Source: Promicromonospora umidemergens
Lineage (GTDB): Bacteria > Actinomycetota > Actinomycetes > Actinomycetales > Cellulomonadaceae
Length of the DNA: 64,000 bases
Assembly: GCF_024171995.1 (NCBI RefSeq)
Contig: NZ_JAMTCT010000007.1
Location: 166,455 to 230,454 of the forward strand
Reading direction: 5' to 3'
This document shows positions 43,407 to 53,281 of the stretch, one piece after another (within the stretch, counting starts at the first letter, position 1; every line of letters begins with the position of its first letter). The notes under the pieces were generated by a model. That model searched no databases. It had not been told where the DNA came from and saw only the letters and a program-made list of their open reading frames with translations. Made by a program: the position numbers and the translations under genes.

Positions 43407-46154
43407 TTAGCCCGGAAGAGCCCTCCGCAGCGCGTCCGTCCGGCGTTCGGCGGGTCGCAGCCGGATCGTCGCGTGCAGCACCGCCGCGCCGCGCTCCGCC
43501 ACCGCGACCGGGTACAGCTCGAGGGACGCCAGCTCCGGCAGGTCCTCCGCCATGACCGACACCCGCGCGAGCACGTCCTCGAGCGCCGCGACGTCGGCGG
43601 CCGGCGCGCCCTGGTAGCCGAACAGGCGCGGGGCGGCCCTGACGCCGCGCACCATGCGCGCGACGTCGACGTCGGTCAGCGGCGGCACGCCGTGCGTCAC
43701 GTCGTCGAGCAGGTCGACGGCGTCGCCCGCCAGCCCGAACGACACCACCGGGCCGAACAGCTCGTCCTCGACCGACCGCACCACGCAGGCGACGCCGGTG
43801 GGCGCCATGGCCTGCACCTCCAGCACCGGGTCGGGCGCCGGCAGCAGGGACGACGCCGCCGCGAGCATCCGCTCGGCGTCCTCCCGGAGGTCCTCGGCGT
43901 CGGCGATGTCGAGGCGCACGCCGCCCAGGTCGGCCCGGTGGCGCAGCGCGGGTGCGGCGATCTTGAGCGCCACCGGCCAGCCCAGCGCCTCGGCGGCGGC
44001 CACGGCGTCGTCCGCCGTGCGCACGCTCCGGGCACGCCACAGGGACAGGCCGTAGCAGGCCAGCAGCTCGGCGGCCTCGTCCTGGTCAAGGACGGTGCCG
44101 TCGTCCGGCCACTCGTCGCGGCGGAGCAGGGCTTCGACGAGCGTCCGCGCCTGGGCGCGGGCGGCGCCGTCGGACGCCCCCTCCCGCAGCGCCGGGCGGA
44201 CCGGCGAGCCGTGGTCCTGGGTGCGCCACCGCGCGTAGCGCACGACCTCCCCGAGAGCCCGGACCGCGTCCTCCGGCGTGGAGAACGCGGGGACCCGGAC
44301 GTCGCCGGACGCGAGCTCGTCGGGCATGCCGTGCAGGCCCAGCGCGCTGACGACGGTGGTGCGGCCGGTCCGGGCTGCGGCGTCGGCCACCGCCCGGGCC
44401 AGCGCGTCGGTGCGCGGGAGCACCACTGGCACCGAGACCACGACGACGGCGTCGCACGCACCGGGCGCGTAGAGGGCGTCGACGGCGGCGGCGATCTCGT
44501 CGTCGGGCGCACCGGCGGACAGCGGCTCCAGCGGCCCGACGACGGTCAGGCCGGCCGCCGCGACGGCGTCGGCGACGAGCGCCGCCAGCGACGGCGAGCT
44601 CGCGAGGATCCCCACCCGGCCGCCGGCCGGCAGCGGCTGGTGCGCCAGCACCTGCGCGACGTCCATGAGCTGGTGCGTGTTCTCCGCGCGGATCACGCCG
44701 GACTGCCGCAGCACCTCGTCGAGCATCCGCCGCGGTGCGCGCGTGGCGCGCACCGTGTGCCCGGGCGGCACCACGCTCCCGTGCCGGCCCGCCACGACCA
44801 CGATCACCGGTTTCACCAGTGCCAGGCGCCGGGCGATGCGCGAGAACTTGCGGGGGTTGCCGAGCGTCTCGAGGTACAGGCAGACGACGTCGGTGTGCGG
44901 GTCGTCCTGCCAGTACTGCATGACGTCGTTGCCCGACACGTCCGCCCGGTGTCCCGCCGAGACCAGCGTGGACAGGCCGAGGCCGCGGCGCTTGACCGTC
45001 TCGCTGGCCGTGACGGCGACGGGCGCGCTCTGGCTGAACAGGCCGACGCGGCCGGGCCTCGGCGCCGTGAGCGCGAGGCTCGCGCGCAGGCTCGCGCCCG
45101 GCACGTTCGTGAGCAGGCCGTAGCTGGCGGGCCCGACCACCCGCATGCCCTCGGTGTGCGCGGTGCGCAGGAGCTCGCGGCGGCGTGCGACGCCGTCGGG
45201 CCCCGCCTCGGCCCACCCAGCCGACAGCACGACGACGCCGCGAGCGCCCGCGCCGCGCAGACGCCGGACGGCGTCGAGCACCTCGTCGGGGGGAGCTGCG
45301 ACGACCGCGAGGTCCACCTCGCTGACGTCCGCCCAGGCCACGTCGTCGCCGAGCACCATGAGCTCGGTGTCGCCGGGGTCGGCGGCGTGGGCCTCGCGGA
45401 CGCGGTCGGCGAGCAGCTCGTCGACGGTGCCGCCCTGGGCGGGACCGACCAGGAGCACCCGGCGGGCCGAGAGCAGCCCTTGCATGGACCGGGCCTCGGT
45501 GCGGTGCTCGCGGTCGGCCATGACCTCGCGGGACCGGTCGGTCGGGTCGAGGTCGACGGAGACCGTGACGACGCCGTCGTCCAGGTGCTGCTCGACGGCG
45601 TAGCCGGCCTCCCGGAACACGCCGAGCATGGCCCGGTTCTGGGGCAGTACCTCCGCGATGAAGCGGTGCACGCCGCGCTCGCGTGCGGCGGCGGCGATGT
45701 GCTCGAGCAGCACGGACCCGAGCCCCTGGCCCTGGAGGGCGTCTGCGATGTTGAACGCGACCTCCGCGGTGCGGCGCCCTGGCTGGTCGTCGGTCACGTC
45801 GTAGCGTGCGACGCCGACGACGTCCTCGGTCCGGTCGGGACCGACGGCGTCGTCCGCGCCGTCGGCCGGACCCGGCCGCACGGCGACCAGTGCCGTCCTG
45901 CGCACGTGGTCGACGGTGACGAGCTGGGTGAGCATCCGGTCGGGGATGCGTTGGAGCGCGGCGAAGAACCTCAGGTACGTGGAGCGCTCCGACTGGGCCA
46001 TCTGGAAGCGCTGGATCGCGTCGGCGTCCTCGGGGCGGATCGGGCGCACGTGGATCGTGGACCCGTCGCGCAGCACCACGTCCGCCTCCCACTCGACCGG
46101 GTACTGGGTCGAGTAGGGCAGACGCACGCTGCCGACCCGTTCTGGCTGGTCCAC
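43407..46154 (-). CDS. GNAT acetyltransferase fused to NDP-forming acyl-CoA ligase (Pat/AcdAB-like)
   Basis: 915 residues. GNAT domain at about 20-190: IHVRPIRPEDADAIQRF and ADALQGQGLGSVLLEHIAAA (acetyl-CoA loop). CoA-binding domain about 225-320 (RRVLLVGPAQGG). Succinyl-CoA-ligase-like domain about 345-600 (GRVGLFSQSAPVAVTASETV). ATP-grasp about 640-900 (EAAELLACYGLSLWRAR, LGWPVALKIAAPALRHRADL, EVQAMAPTGVACVV). The GNAT part is N-terminal, the reverse of Salmonella Pat. It may acetylate acyl-CoA synthetases, or the ligase half may be active. GTG 46154. It begins 36 bases after the small membrane-protein stop. Confidence 0.87.
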   Translation of the reverse strand: MDQPERVGSVRLPYSTQYPVEWEADVVLRDGSTIHVRPIRPEDADAIQRFQMAQSERSTYLRFFAALQRIPDRMLTQLVTVDHVRRTALVAVRPGPADGADDAVGPDRTEDVVGVARYDVTDDQPGRRTAEVAFNIADALQGQGLGSVLLEHIAAAARERGVHRFIAEVLPQNRAMLGVFREAGYAVEQHLDDGVVTVSVDLDPTDRSREVMADREHRTEARSMQGLLSARRVLLVGPAQGGTVDELLADRVREAHAADPGDTELMVLGDDVAWADVSEVDLAVVAAPPDEVLDAVRRLRGAGARGVVVLSAGWAEAGPDGVARRRELLRTAHTEGMRVVGPASYGLLTNVPGASLRASLALTAPRPGRVGLFSQSAPVAVTASETVKRRGLGLSTLVSAGHRADVSGNDVMQYWQDDPHTDVVCLYLETLGNPRKFSRIARRLALVKPVIVVVAGRHGSVVPPGHTVRATRAPRRMLDEVLRQSGVIRAENTHQLMDVAQVLAHQPLPAGGRVGILASSPSLAALVADAVAAAGLTVVGPLEPLSAGAPDDEIAAAVDALYAPGACDAVVVVSVPVVLPRTDALARAVADAAARTGRTTVVSALGLHGMPDELASGDVRVPAFSTPEDAVRALGEVVRYARWRTQDHGSPVRPALREGASDGAARAQARTLVEALLRRDEWPDDGTVLDQDEAAELLACYGLSLWRARSVRTADDAVAAAEALGWPVALKIAAPALRHRADLGGVRLDIADAEDLREDAERMLAAASSLLPAPDPVLEVQAMAPTGVACVVRSVEDELFGPVVSFGLAGDAVDLLDDVTHGVPPLTDVDVARMVRGVRAAPRLFGYQGAPAADVAALEDVLARVSVMAEDLPELASLELYPVAVAERGAAVLHATIRLRPAERRTDALRRALPG

Positions 46155-46190
46155 AGGACCAAGGCTATCCAGACACGGGTCCGGGCGGTG

Positions 46191-46646
46191 TCAGCGCACC
46201 AGCACCATGCCTGCGAGGAGCATCACGGCGAAGCCGACGAGCACAAGGCGCTGGCGGCGGTTCGGGCCGGACGCGGTGAGGATGGCGGCTACGGCGGGCC
46301 CCGCCCCGAGCAGGAGCCACGCGCCGAGCGCCGGGGCCACGTTCGCGGACACCGCTGCGACAGCCACGACCACCAGGCCGTGCACCACGCCGAGGCCGAG
46401 CCGCATCGCGACGACGATGTGGAGCACGGCGGCGAGCACCGACAGGCCGGCCCACGTGGTGATGCCCTCCTCCAGGCAGCCCCACTCCTGCTGGGCGCAC
46501 TGCCAGGACTGCATCCACCAGGTCACGAGGGCACCGAACACCAGGACGGGCACCACGCTGAGGCCGACGACGCCGTAGGCGAGCCCGATGCGGACCAGCC
46601 AACCGGGCAGGGTGGTCGACCTGCTGGCCAGTGGCATTTCGGGCAT
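46191..46646 (-). CDS. Small integral membrane protein, unknown
   Basis: A 151-residue protein with four to five helices (about 18-42, 60-83, 88-110, 113-130 and 135-151). Two Cys in SWQCAQQEWGCLEEG lie in a loop between helices 1 and 2 and could form a disulfide outside. ATG 46646 (MPEMPLASRS). Not recognised. It diverges from parC. Confidence 0.7.
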   Translation of the reverse strand: MPEMPLASRSTTLPGWLVRIGLAYGVVGLSVVPVLVFGALVTWWMQSWQCAQQEWGCLEEGITTWAGLSVLAAVLHIVVAMRLGLGVVHGLVVVAVAAVSANVAPALGAWLLLGAGPAVAAILTASGPNRRQRLVLVGFAVMLLAGMVLVR

Positions 46647-46716
46647 ACCCGAATAGTGCCAGGTGCGCCACGAAAAGGCACATGTCTCAGCCGTGACCTC
46701 GTGTGATGTCGGACGC

Positions 46717-46740
46717 GTCGTCGGCCGTGTCGTCGGCCGT
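46717..46740. repeat. Two tandem GTCGTCGGCCGT units upstream of parC
   Basis: Perfect 12-bp duplication at 46717-46728 and 46729-46740 with a degenerate third unit to 46755, in the 197-bp gap between the membrane-protein gene and parC. No role evident. Confidence 0.6.
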
Positions 46741-46843
46741 GTCCTCGGACGCCGTGTCAGCGAGGTGCCACCGGAGTGTCGGCGGCGCGCGGTACGGTTT
46801 GCCTGTCCGAGACCACCCCCAGATTCCAGGAGCTCCACGAACC

Positions 46844-49333
46844 ATGGCGCGCAAGCCGTCGCAGCCGCTCGACGAGAGCGAGATCCACGAGAAGGTCGTG
46901 GACATCGACGTCGCTGCGGAGATGGAGGCCTCGTTCCTCGAGTACGCCTACTCCGTCATCTACTCGCGGGCCCTCCCGGACGCGCGCGACGGCCTCAAGC
47001 CGGTACAGCGCCGCATCCTCTACATGATGTCGGACATGGGATTGCGTCCCGACCGCGCGCACGTGAAGTCGTCGCGGGTGGTGGGCGAGGTGATGGGCAA
47101 GCTCCACCCGCACGGCGACGCTCCCATCTACGACGCCCTGGTACGCCTGGCGCAGAGCTTCTCGCTCCGGCTGCCGCTCGTGGACGGGCACGGCAACTTC
47201 GGTTCGCTCGACGACGGCCCCGCGGCGCCCCGGTACACGGAGGCGCGCCTCGCGGCGTCGTCGATGGCGATGACCACGGGGCTCGACGAGAACGTCGTGA
47301 ACTTCGTGCCGAACTACGACAACAAGCTCACCCAGCCGGAGGTGCTGCCTGCCGCCATCCCGAACCTGCTGGTCAACGGCGCGGCGGGCATCGCGGTCGG
47401 CATGGCCACGAACATGGCGCCGCACAACCTCGTCGAGGTCGTCTCCGCAGCGCAGCACCTGATCAAGAACCCCGAGGCGACGCTCGAGGACCTGCAGCGG
47501 TTCGTACCCGGCCCCGACCTGCCCACGGGCGGCAAGATCGTGGGGCTCGACGGCGTGCGGGACGCGTACCGCACCGGCCGCGGCAGCTTCCGCACCCGCG
47601 CCACGGCGCGGATCGAGAACGTGACCCCGCGCCGCAAGGGCATCGTCGTGACCGAGCTCCCCTACCTCGTGGGCCCGGAGAAGGTGATCGAGAAGATCGC
47701 CGACGGCGTCAAGGCCAAGCGCATCCAGGGCGTCACCAACGTGCAGGACCTCACCGACCGCACGCACGGGATGCGCCTGGTCATCGAGGTCAAGACTGGT
47801 TTCGACCCGGACGCCGTGCTGGAGCAGCTGTACCGGGTGACGCCGCTCGAGGACTCGTTCGGCATCAACAACGTGGCCCTCGTCGACGGCCAGCCGCGCA
47901 CCCTCGGTCTGCTCGAGATGCTGCGGGTCTGGGTGGACCACCGGATCTCCGTGGTCCGGCGCCGGTCGCAGCACCGCTTGGACAAGCGCCTCGAGCGGCT
48001 GCACCTGGTGGACGGCCTGCTCGTCGCGATCGTCGACATCGACGAGGTCATCCAGATCATCCGCACGTCCGACGACGCCGGTATCGCCCGCGACCGCCTG
48101 CGCGAGATCTTCGACCTGTCCGAGCCGCAGGCCTCCTACATCCTGGACCTGCAGCTGCGCCGCCTCACCAGGTTCTCCCGCGTCGAGCTGGAGAAGGAGG
48201 CCGAGGAGCTGCGCCGCGAGATCGCCGAGCTCGAGCAGATCCTCGGTGACGAGAAGCTGCTGCGCCGCGTCGTCAGCACCGAGATGGGCGAGGTGGCCCG
48301 GACCTACGGCACGCCGCGCCGCACCGTGCTGCTCGACGCAGCGGGCGGGTCGGTCGGCTCCGTAGCGGTCGCGCCGGCCAACGGGCGGACGAACGGACGT
48401 CGAGGCCAGGCTGACCCGTTGGACCTGCAGATCAAGGACCTCCCCACGCGCGTCCTGCTGTCGGCGACGGGCCTGCTGGCGCGACTCCCGGACGACGCGC
48501 CGGTGCCGCGCGCCGGCAACCGCGCGGCGCACGACGCCCTGCGGGGCGACGCGGTGGCGACCACCCGCGGCCAGGTGGGCCTCGTGACGTCGGCCGGACG
48601 CATGCTGCGCATCTCCGTGCTGGACCTGCCGTCGCTGCCGCCCACCGACGGCGCGCCGTCGCTGTCCGGCGGAATCCCGGTCAGCGAGCTCGTGGAGCTG
48701 GAGCGCGGCGAGACCGTACAGACCGTGACCGCGCTCGGTCCGGAAGCACCAACCATCGCCGTCGGCACCGCACAGGGCATCGTCAAGCGCATAGCGCCGG
48801 CGGACGCCCCGGCCAAGGGCGACGAGTGGCCGGTGATCGCCCTCAAGGAGGGTGACACCGTGGTGGGCGCAGCAGTCGTCTCCGACGACGACGAGCTGGT
48901 CTTCCTGGCCGACGACTCGGCGCTGCTGCACTTCACGGCCTCCGCGGTGCGGCCGCAGGGCCGCGCGGCGGGCGGCATGACGGGCATCAAGCTCGCGGCC
49001 GACCGGCGGGTGGTGTTCTTCGGCGCGGTTCCGGCCGGTGTCGACGCCACCGTCGTGACCATCGCCGGTGCGGCCGACTCGCTGCCGGGGGTGGAGCCCG
49101 GCGCCGGCAAGGTGACGCCGTTCGCCCTCTACCCGGGCAAGGGCCGCGCGACGGGTGGTGTGCGGTCCCAGCGCCTGCTCAAGGGTGAGGACGGTCTCGT
49201 CCTGGCCTGGGTGGGTGCCACTCCCCCGCGTGCGCTCGGCGCCGGCGGCCAGCCGGTCGAGCTGCCCGACGTGGACGAGCGACGTGACGGGTCCGGCACC
49301 CCGATCGCGGCGCCGGTCGCGGTGATCGGCTGA
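46844..49333 (+). CDS. parC: DNA topoisomerase IV subunit A (ParC-like type IIA topoisomerase)
   Basis: 829 residues. Catalytic tyrosine Y131 in [13 protein letters not shown], preceded by [12 protein letters not shown] and [15 protein letters not shown] coiled-coil exit region is near [19 protein letters not shown]-terminal beta-propeller blades include [17 protein letters not shown] and [16 protein letters not shown]. No intact GyrA box (QRRGGKG), so ParC rather than GyrA; ParE is not in the window. The residue aligned to GyrA Ser83 is Ala ([13 protein letters not shown]), as in mycobacteria, where Ala is linked to lower intrinsic quinolone susceptibility. ATG 46844. Confidence 0.9.
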   Translation: MARKPSQPLDESEIHEKVVDIDVAAEMEASFLEYAYSVIYSRALPDARDGLKPVQRRILYMMSDMGLRPDRAHVKSSRVVGEVMGKLHPHGDAPIYDALVRLAQSFSLRLPLVDGHGNFGSLDDGPAAPRYTEARLAASSMAMTTGLDENVVNFVPNYDNKLTQPEVLPAAIPNLLVNGAAGIAVGMATNMAPHNLVEVVSAAQHLIKNPEATLEDLQRFVPGPDLPTGGKIVGLDGVRDAYRTGRGSFRTRATARIENVTPRRKGIVVTELPYLVGPEKVIEKIADGVKAKRIQGVTNVQDLTDRTHGMRLVIEVKTGFDPDAVLEQLYRVTPLEDSFGINNVALVDGQPRTLGLLEMLRVWVDHRISVVRRRSQHRLDKRLERLHLVDGLLVAIVDIDEVIQIIRTSDDAGIARDRLREIFDLSEPQASYILDLQLRRLTRFSRVELEKEAEELRREIAELEQILGDEKLLRRVVSTEMGEVARTYGTPRRTVLLDAAGGSVGSVAVAPANGRTNGRRGQADPLDLQIKDLPTRVLLSATGLLARLPDDAPVPRAGNRAAHDALRGDAVATTRGQVGLVTSAGRMLRISVLDLPSLPPTDGAPSLSGGIPVSELVELERGETVQTVTALGPEAPTIAVGTAQGIVKRIAPADAPAKGDEWPVIALKEGDTVVGAAVVSDDDELVFLADDSALLHFTASAVRPQGRAAGGMTGIKLAADRRVVFFGAVPAGVDATVVTIAGAADSLPGVEPGAGKVTPFALYPGKGRATGGVRSQRLLKGEDGLVLAWVGATPPRALGAGGQPVELPDVDERRDGSGTPIAAPVAVIG

Positions 49334-49423
49334 TCCGGCGAGAGTATTTTCGTGGGAGGTGTCGATTCCGGCGCGGCTCGCCCGTCCAAGGCGTGTCAAC
49401 GTCCCACGAACGAGGAGCTCGAC

Positions 49424-49807
49424 ATGACCGACACCTGGATGTTCCTGATCCGTGAGTCCGACTGGGACTCGGACGCCTACCTCCCCAAGGACGACGGTCA
49501 GACCCCGGACCTGTCCGAGGACGAGGACATGGCGACGCACCGACGCTTCCAGGAGGCTGTCGCCGATCTGGGCGCCAAGATCACCGGCAGCAACGCCCTG
49601 CAGAACGCCAGGTACGGCGGCTGGGTGGCAGCCGGCAAGGTCGGTGCCGAGCCGGTCTACACCGACGCCCCGTTCGCGGACACCAACGAGGTCATCACCG
49701 GCTACTACGAGGTCGAGTGCGACGAGGCCACCGCGCGCAAGATCGCGGCGCTCGTACCCAGCGGCAACGTGGTCGAGTGGCGCAAGGTCCTGAACTTCGG
49801 CTCCTAG
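49424..49807 (+). CDS. YCII-related (DGPF-type) protein
   Basis: A 127-residue dimeric ferredoxin-like protein. TWMFLIRESDWDSDAY at the start and GYYEVECDEATARKIAALVP near the end are the YCII/DGPF pattern, with the central AGKVGAEPVYTDAPFADTNE where relatives carry DGPF. Start ATG 49424 has CGAGGAG upstream. It sits right before an ECF sigma factor of the group (ECF42-like) that is normally paired with DGPF proteins. Its biochemical role is unknown. Confidence 0.83.
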   Translation: MTDTWMFLIRESDWDSDAYLPKDDGQTPDLSEDEDMATHRRFQEAVADLGAKITGSNALQNARYGGWVAAGKVGAEPVYTDAPFADTNEVITGYYEVECDEATARKIAALVPSGNVVEWRKVLNFGS

Positions 49808-49822
49808 GAGGTGGCGCGGGTC

Positions 49823-51055
49823 GTGCCGATCGAGCCCGCGGCGTTCCGCACCGCCTGGCCCCAGGTGGTGCGGTCGCTCGCCGTGGCCACGCGCAGCCTG
49901 GACAGCGGTGAGGAGTACGCCGCCGAGGCGTTCGCGCGCGCCGCGGCGCAGCCCGACGGCACCATCGACGACCTGGTCGGCTGGTGTGTCCGGGTCGGAC
50001 GCCGGGCGTGGCTCGACACGGTGCGGCACCAGGCGGTGCTCGCCCGGATCCAGTCCCAGATCGCGCGCGCGGAGGTGGACGCGGTGGATGCGCCGACCGC
50101 ACCGGGCGACGATCTCGACGACCGCGTGGCGCTGCTCTTCGTCGCCTGCGACGACGCCCTCGCCCCGGGCGCGCAGCTGGTCCTGGCGATGCGGGTGGTC
50201 TGCGGACTCACGATCCGGCAGATCGCGGGCCACCTCGGCATCGCTGAGGCCACAGCGGCCGCGCGGCTCACCCGGGCCAAGTCCGCGCTGGCCCGTACCC
50301 GTGGCGAGTTCGTGGTGCCCGACGGCCCCGCACGGGCCGCCCGCCTGCCCGTCGTGCTGGCCTGCGTCGCGGGCCTGTTCACCGTGGGGCAGCGGGACGC
50401 GCTGCAGCCCGCCGACGCCACGCAGGATCCGGCCCGCGACGCACTGACGCTCGCCGAGGCGCTCGTCGCCCAGTACCCGGACGAACCCGAGGTGCTCGGC
50501 CTGCGCTCCGTGTGCCGGCTGGGCCTTGCCCGGCGTCCCGGGCGCGTGCGCGACGGCGTCGCGCTGACCCTCGACGAGGTGGACCGGTCGGCGTGGGACC
50601 AGCGGCTCCTGTCAGCCGGCCTGGCCGACGCCACCGCGGCGATCGGCCGCACGCGGCCACCCGGGCACCTGCCGGGCCGCTTCGCCCTGGAGGCCGCGAT
50701 CTCCGGTGTGCACGCGGCGGCTCGCGACGCGGCGGACACGGACTGGCCCCGGCTGGCCGAGCTCTACGACGCGCTGCTGCAGGCGTGGCCGTCGCCGGCG
50801 GCGCGGGTGGCGCACCTGGTCGTGCTGGGCCGGCTCGCGGTGCGCGACGGCGGCGACCTCGGTCCGGTCGAACGGGACCTCGACGAGCTGGTCGCCGACG
50901 GACCGCCATATGCCGCCCGGGACGCGAGCCTCGCCCTGGCGGACCTGGCCCGGCGCACCGGCCGGACCGAGGAGGCGGCAGGCCGGTACCGCGAGCTGCT
51001 GGACGTGCTTCCGGCCGGCCCGCTGCGCGAGTTCTGCCGCCGGCACTCCGGCTAG
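49823..51055 (+). CDS. ECF-type RNA polymerase sigma factor with long C-terminal extension (ECF42-like)
   Basis: About 410 residues. The sigma-2 region is at about 10-70 (YAAEAFARAAAQPDG) and sigma-4 at 90-150 (VCGLTIRQIAGHLGIAEATA, RLTRAKSALARTR). The remaining 260 residues are TPR-like, typical of ECF42, which lacks an anti-sigma and is controlled by its C-terminal extension. GTG 49823 (MPIEPAAFRTAWPQVV) is preferred; GTG 49811 is fused to its own ribosome site. It follows the YCII gene by 15 bases. The GC-rich downstream gap carries several CCCTCCAC units (51109-51180). Confidence 0.82.
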   Translation: MPIEPAAFRTAWPQVVRSLAVATRSLDSGEEYAAEAFARAAAQPDGTIDDLVGWCVRVGRRAWLDTVRHQAVLARIQSQIARAEVDAVDAPTAPGDDLDDRVALLFVACDDALAPGAQLVLAMRVVCGLTIRQIAGHLGIAEATAAARLTRAKSALARTRGEFVVPDGPARAARLPVVLACVAGLFTVGQRDALQPADATQDPARDALTLAEALVAQYPDEPEVLGLRSVCRLGLARRPGRVRDGVALTLDEVDRSAWDQRLLSAGLADATAAIGRTRPPGHLPGRFALEAAISGVHAAARDAADTDWPRLAELYDALLQAWPSPAARVAHLVVLGRLAVRDGGDLGPVERDLDELVADGPPYAARDASLALADLARRTGRTEEAAGRYRELLDVLPAGPLREFCRRHSG

Positions 51056-51182
51056 CCGCCCTCCACCGCGAGCGCACAGCACTCGACGCCCCCTGTCGCA
51101 GGCGCCACGCCGCCCTCCACACCGACCCTCCACACGGCCGGCCCTCCACGGCCGACCCTCGACCGCCGACGCGACCCTCCGG

Positions 51183-53054
51183 TCAGAACGGCGGCGCGCT
51201 CGGGTCAGTCGGCGGGCCGGGCTCGCCGGGTGCGTCTGCTGATCCGGCGGTGGTGTAGCTGCGGGGCAGGTGTTGGCCAGTGAGCGCTCGGAGGCTGAGG
51301 TCCCCGCTGGTGTCGGGATCGACCTCACCGAGCTCGACGTGCGGGTCCAGCACGGTCGGTGGCCGCTCGTGCTGACGCCCGGTGGGCGTGGTCCAGGTCG
51401 TGACCCCGGTGTCCGGATCGCGAACGACACCCCAGCCCGCATGGGTCTTCAGGAGGTGATGCCTACGGCACAGTGGCTGGAGGTTGGTGGCCCGGGTCTG
51501 CCCTGGGGCACCGGGCGGCGAGGTGGCCGGGTCGAGGTCGTGGTCGAACGGGACGATGTGGTCAAGGTCGTCCCAGGCGGCGGGACTGTCGCATCCGAAG
51601 AGGAACGTGCAGGTGTCGTCGCGGGCCTGCACGGCGGCACTCAGCACCTTGCCGGGTCGGTAGGCAGTGGTGGAGTAGTCGGTAAGGATCCCGGTGCTCG
51701 GGTCAGTGAGCAGACGCTGCCAGGTCGCGTCCGTGGCAACCGCGCGGGCGACGTCAGCGGGAACCGGGCCGAAGCCGCGCAGCTCACCGGGGGCGTCGTC
51801 CAGGCCGAGCAGTGCGCTGGCCGAGATGGTGACCCGGACGACGGGGCGGGTGGGCGTGACCCGCACCAGCTGCACCACTTCCTGGACGACCCGCTCCACG
51901 ACGGGCGCCCGGCCACCGCACGTACAGACCGGTCCGTCCACGTTGTCGGAGTCGTTGTCGGAGTCGTTGTCCGAGTCGTTGTCGACGCTGCCGGAGTCCT
52001 CGGAGCCCCGCCCGCCGCCGCTGTCCGTGCTCGTGCTCGTGTCCGTGTAGCGGTCGGCGGGCAGGAGGCGGCCGGTGATGATGCCGGTCAACGAGTCGGC
52101 GCGGAGCTGGCCGAGGGTGCGGTCCTCCCCCACGGCGTGCTGCAGCTGGTGGGCCATGTCGTCCACGACGCCCCAGACGGCTGCCGCGTCGACAGCGGGC
52201 AGGTAGGCCGACAACCAACCCATGTCGTTCTCCGCCCGGTCCAGCTGCACGCAACGCCGCTCGGCCGCAGCCCTGGCGGTCTCCGCAGCGCCGTGACGGG
52301 CCTTGGCGAACTCGAGCATCCGGGTCTGGAGCCACCGCCACGTGCGGCGCGGGGCGCGGGGAAGGAACCGGGCGATCGCCTCGGCGCGCTCGGCCACGGT
52401 CAGCTGGGAGGCGCTGCGCAGCAGGGTGTGCGCCTTGCGCACGTCGATCCGCCCGGCCTCCAGAGCCGCGATGACAGTGGGGTGCCGGGCACCAGACTCG
52501 GCACGGACCACGACCTCGGTGGCCTCGGGGTCGGTCACCACCAGCTCTGTGGTGACCTGGCCGACCAGAGAGCTGTGGGCCAAGGGGTGGGTCTCTCGCG
52601 CGGCGCGCTGCGCTACCGCCCGGGCCTGCACACCGGCCGCCCAGGACTGCAGGCGCCCGCACGCGCTCACCAGGTCACCCAGCGCGTCGTCGGACAGGTC
52701 GGCCAGCAGGTCGGCATCCGGGCCGGAAACCTCCGCAACCACCCGCGCCAGCCGCGCACCCGGTGCACCCGACATGGCGTGCTGCAGCACCTCGACCGGC
52801 CACAGGGCCACCGGCACGCCCTCCGGCGGCCGGACCGGCGCGTCTTGCGGCGCGCTGCCCAGCAGGCCGTCGGGTGCCACGACAGGCCAGCTGTCGGGCG
52901 GGGCGTCCAGGACCCAGGCGGGAACCTCTTCGTGCGGCACCACACGCACTTCCATGCCGTCCCGCACGGCGAGCTCACCCAGGACCCGGTCGTCCCCGGC
53001 CGGGTCATCCAGGAGCACGCTGCTCATGTCCACGTACTGCCGCCCATCGTCCAT
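51183..53054 (-). CDS. DUF222 / HNH endonuclease-domain protein (13E12 repeat type)
   Basis: 623 residues. The helical DUF222 region is at about 110-330 (DALGDLVSACGRLQSWAAGV, LEAGRIDVRKAHTLLRSASQ). A low-complexity bridge (TDTSTSTDSGGG and NDSDNDSDND) follows, and the C-terminal HNH nuclease has DDLDHIVPFDHDLDP with ATNLQPLCRRHHLLKTHAGW, so the HNH residues look complete. ATG 53054 has GGGAGG ten bases upstream. These proteins are multicopy in actinobacteria, sometimes in mobile or intron-like contexts; the biological role is unclear. An AT-rich promoter region (53075-53110) follows on the other side. Confidence 0.87.
   Translation of the reverse strand: MDDGRQYVDMSSVLLDDPAGDDRVLGELAVRDGMEVRVVPHEEVPAWVLDAPPDSWPVVAPDGLLGSAPQDAPVRPPEGVPVALWPVEVLQHAMSGAPGARLARVVAEVSGPDADLLADLSDDALGDLVSACGRLQSWAAGVQARAVAQRAARETHPLAHSSLVGQVTTELVVTDPEATEVVVRAESGARHPTVIAALEAGRIDVRKAHTLLRSASQLTVAERAEAIARFLPRAPRRTWRWLQTRMLEFAKARHGAAETARAAAERRCVQLDRAENDMGWLSAYLPAVDAAAVWGVVDDMAHQLQHAVGEDRTLGQLRADSLTGIITGRLLPADRYTDTSTSTDSGGGRGSEDSGSVDNDSDNDSDNDSDNVDGPVCTCGGRAPVVERVVQEVVQLVRVTPTRPVVRVTISASALLGLDDAPGELRGFGPVPADVARAVATDATWQRLLTDPSTGILTDYSTTAYRPGKVLSAAVQARDDTCTFLFGCDSPAAWDDLDHIVPFDHDLDPATSPPGAPGQTRATNLQPLCRRHHLLKTHAGWGVVRDPDTGVTTWTTPTGRQHERPPTVLDPHVELGEVDPDTSGDLSLRALTGQHLPRSYTTAGSADAPGEPGPPTDPSAPPF
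51942..51986 (-). repeat. 12-bp tandem repeat within the HNH gene linker
   Basis: GTTGTCGGAGTC at 51942 and 51954, GTTGTCCGAGTC at 51966, then a partial unit. It encodes the Asp-Asn-Asp-Ser linker; unit length is a multiple of three, so variation keeps frame. Confidence 0.85.
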
Positions 53055-53281
53055 GCTAACCCCACCTCCCCGAGCCGATATCCTATCGGTATACATAAAA
53101 GCGAAGGACACTTGTTCGATCATATGTTCCCACCACCGACACGTGCCCCAACTTCTGCCGTCCGCAGAAGAAGATGCGAGGGCCACTCTCCGCGTGTAGC
53201 GGCACCCGGCACTCACCGCCATGGTGCTCGGGCCGGTAATCCCCTCGGCCGGTGTCAGTGTCCAGTGGTTGACTCCAGCCC

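Noticed and set aside
46757..50233. A 1158-codon frame antisense to parC and the YCII gene
   Set aside because: Shadow of well-supported genes; no motifs and it crosses several true gene boundaries.
53105..53140. GTTCGATCATATGTTC near the HNH gene as a LexA box
   Set aside because: The two GTTC elements are direct, not the inverted GAAC-N4-GTTC of actinobacterial SOS boxes.
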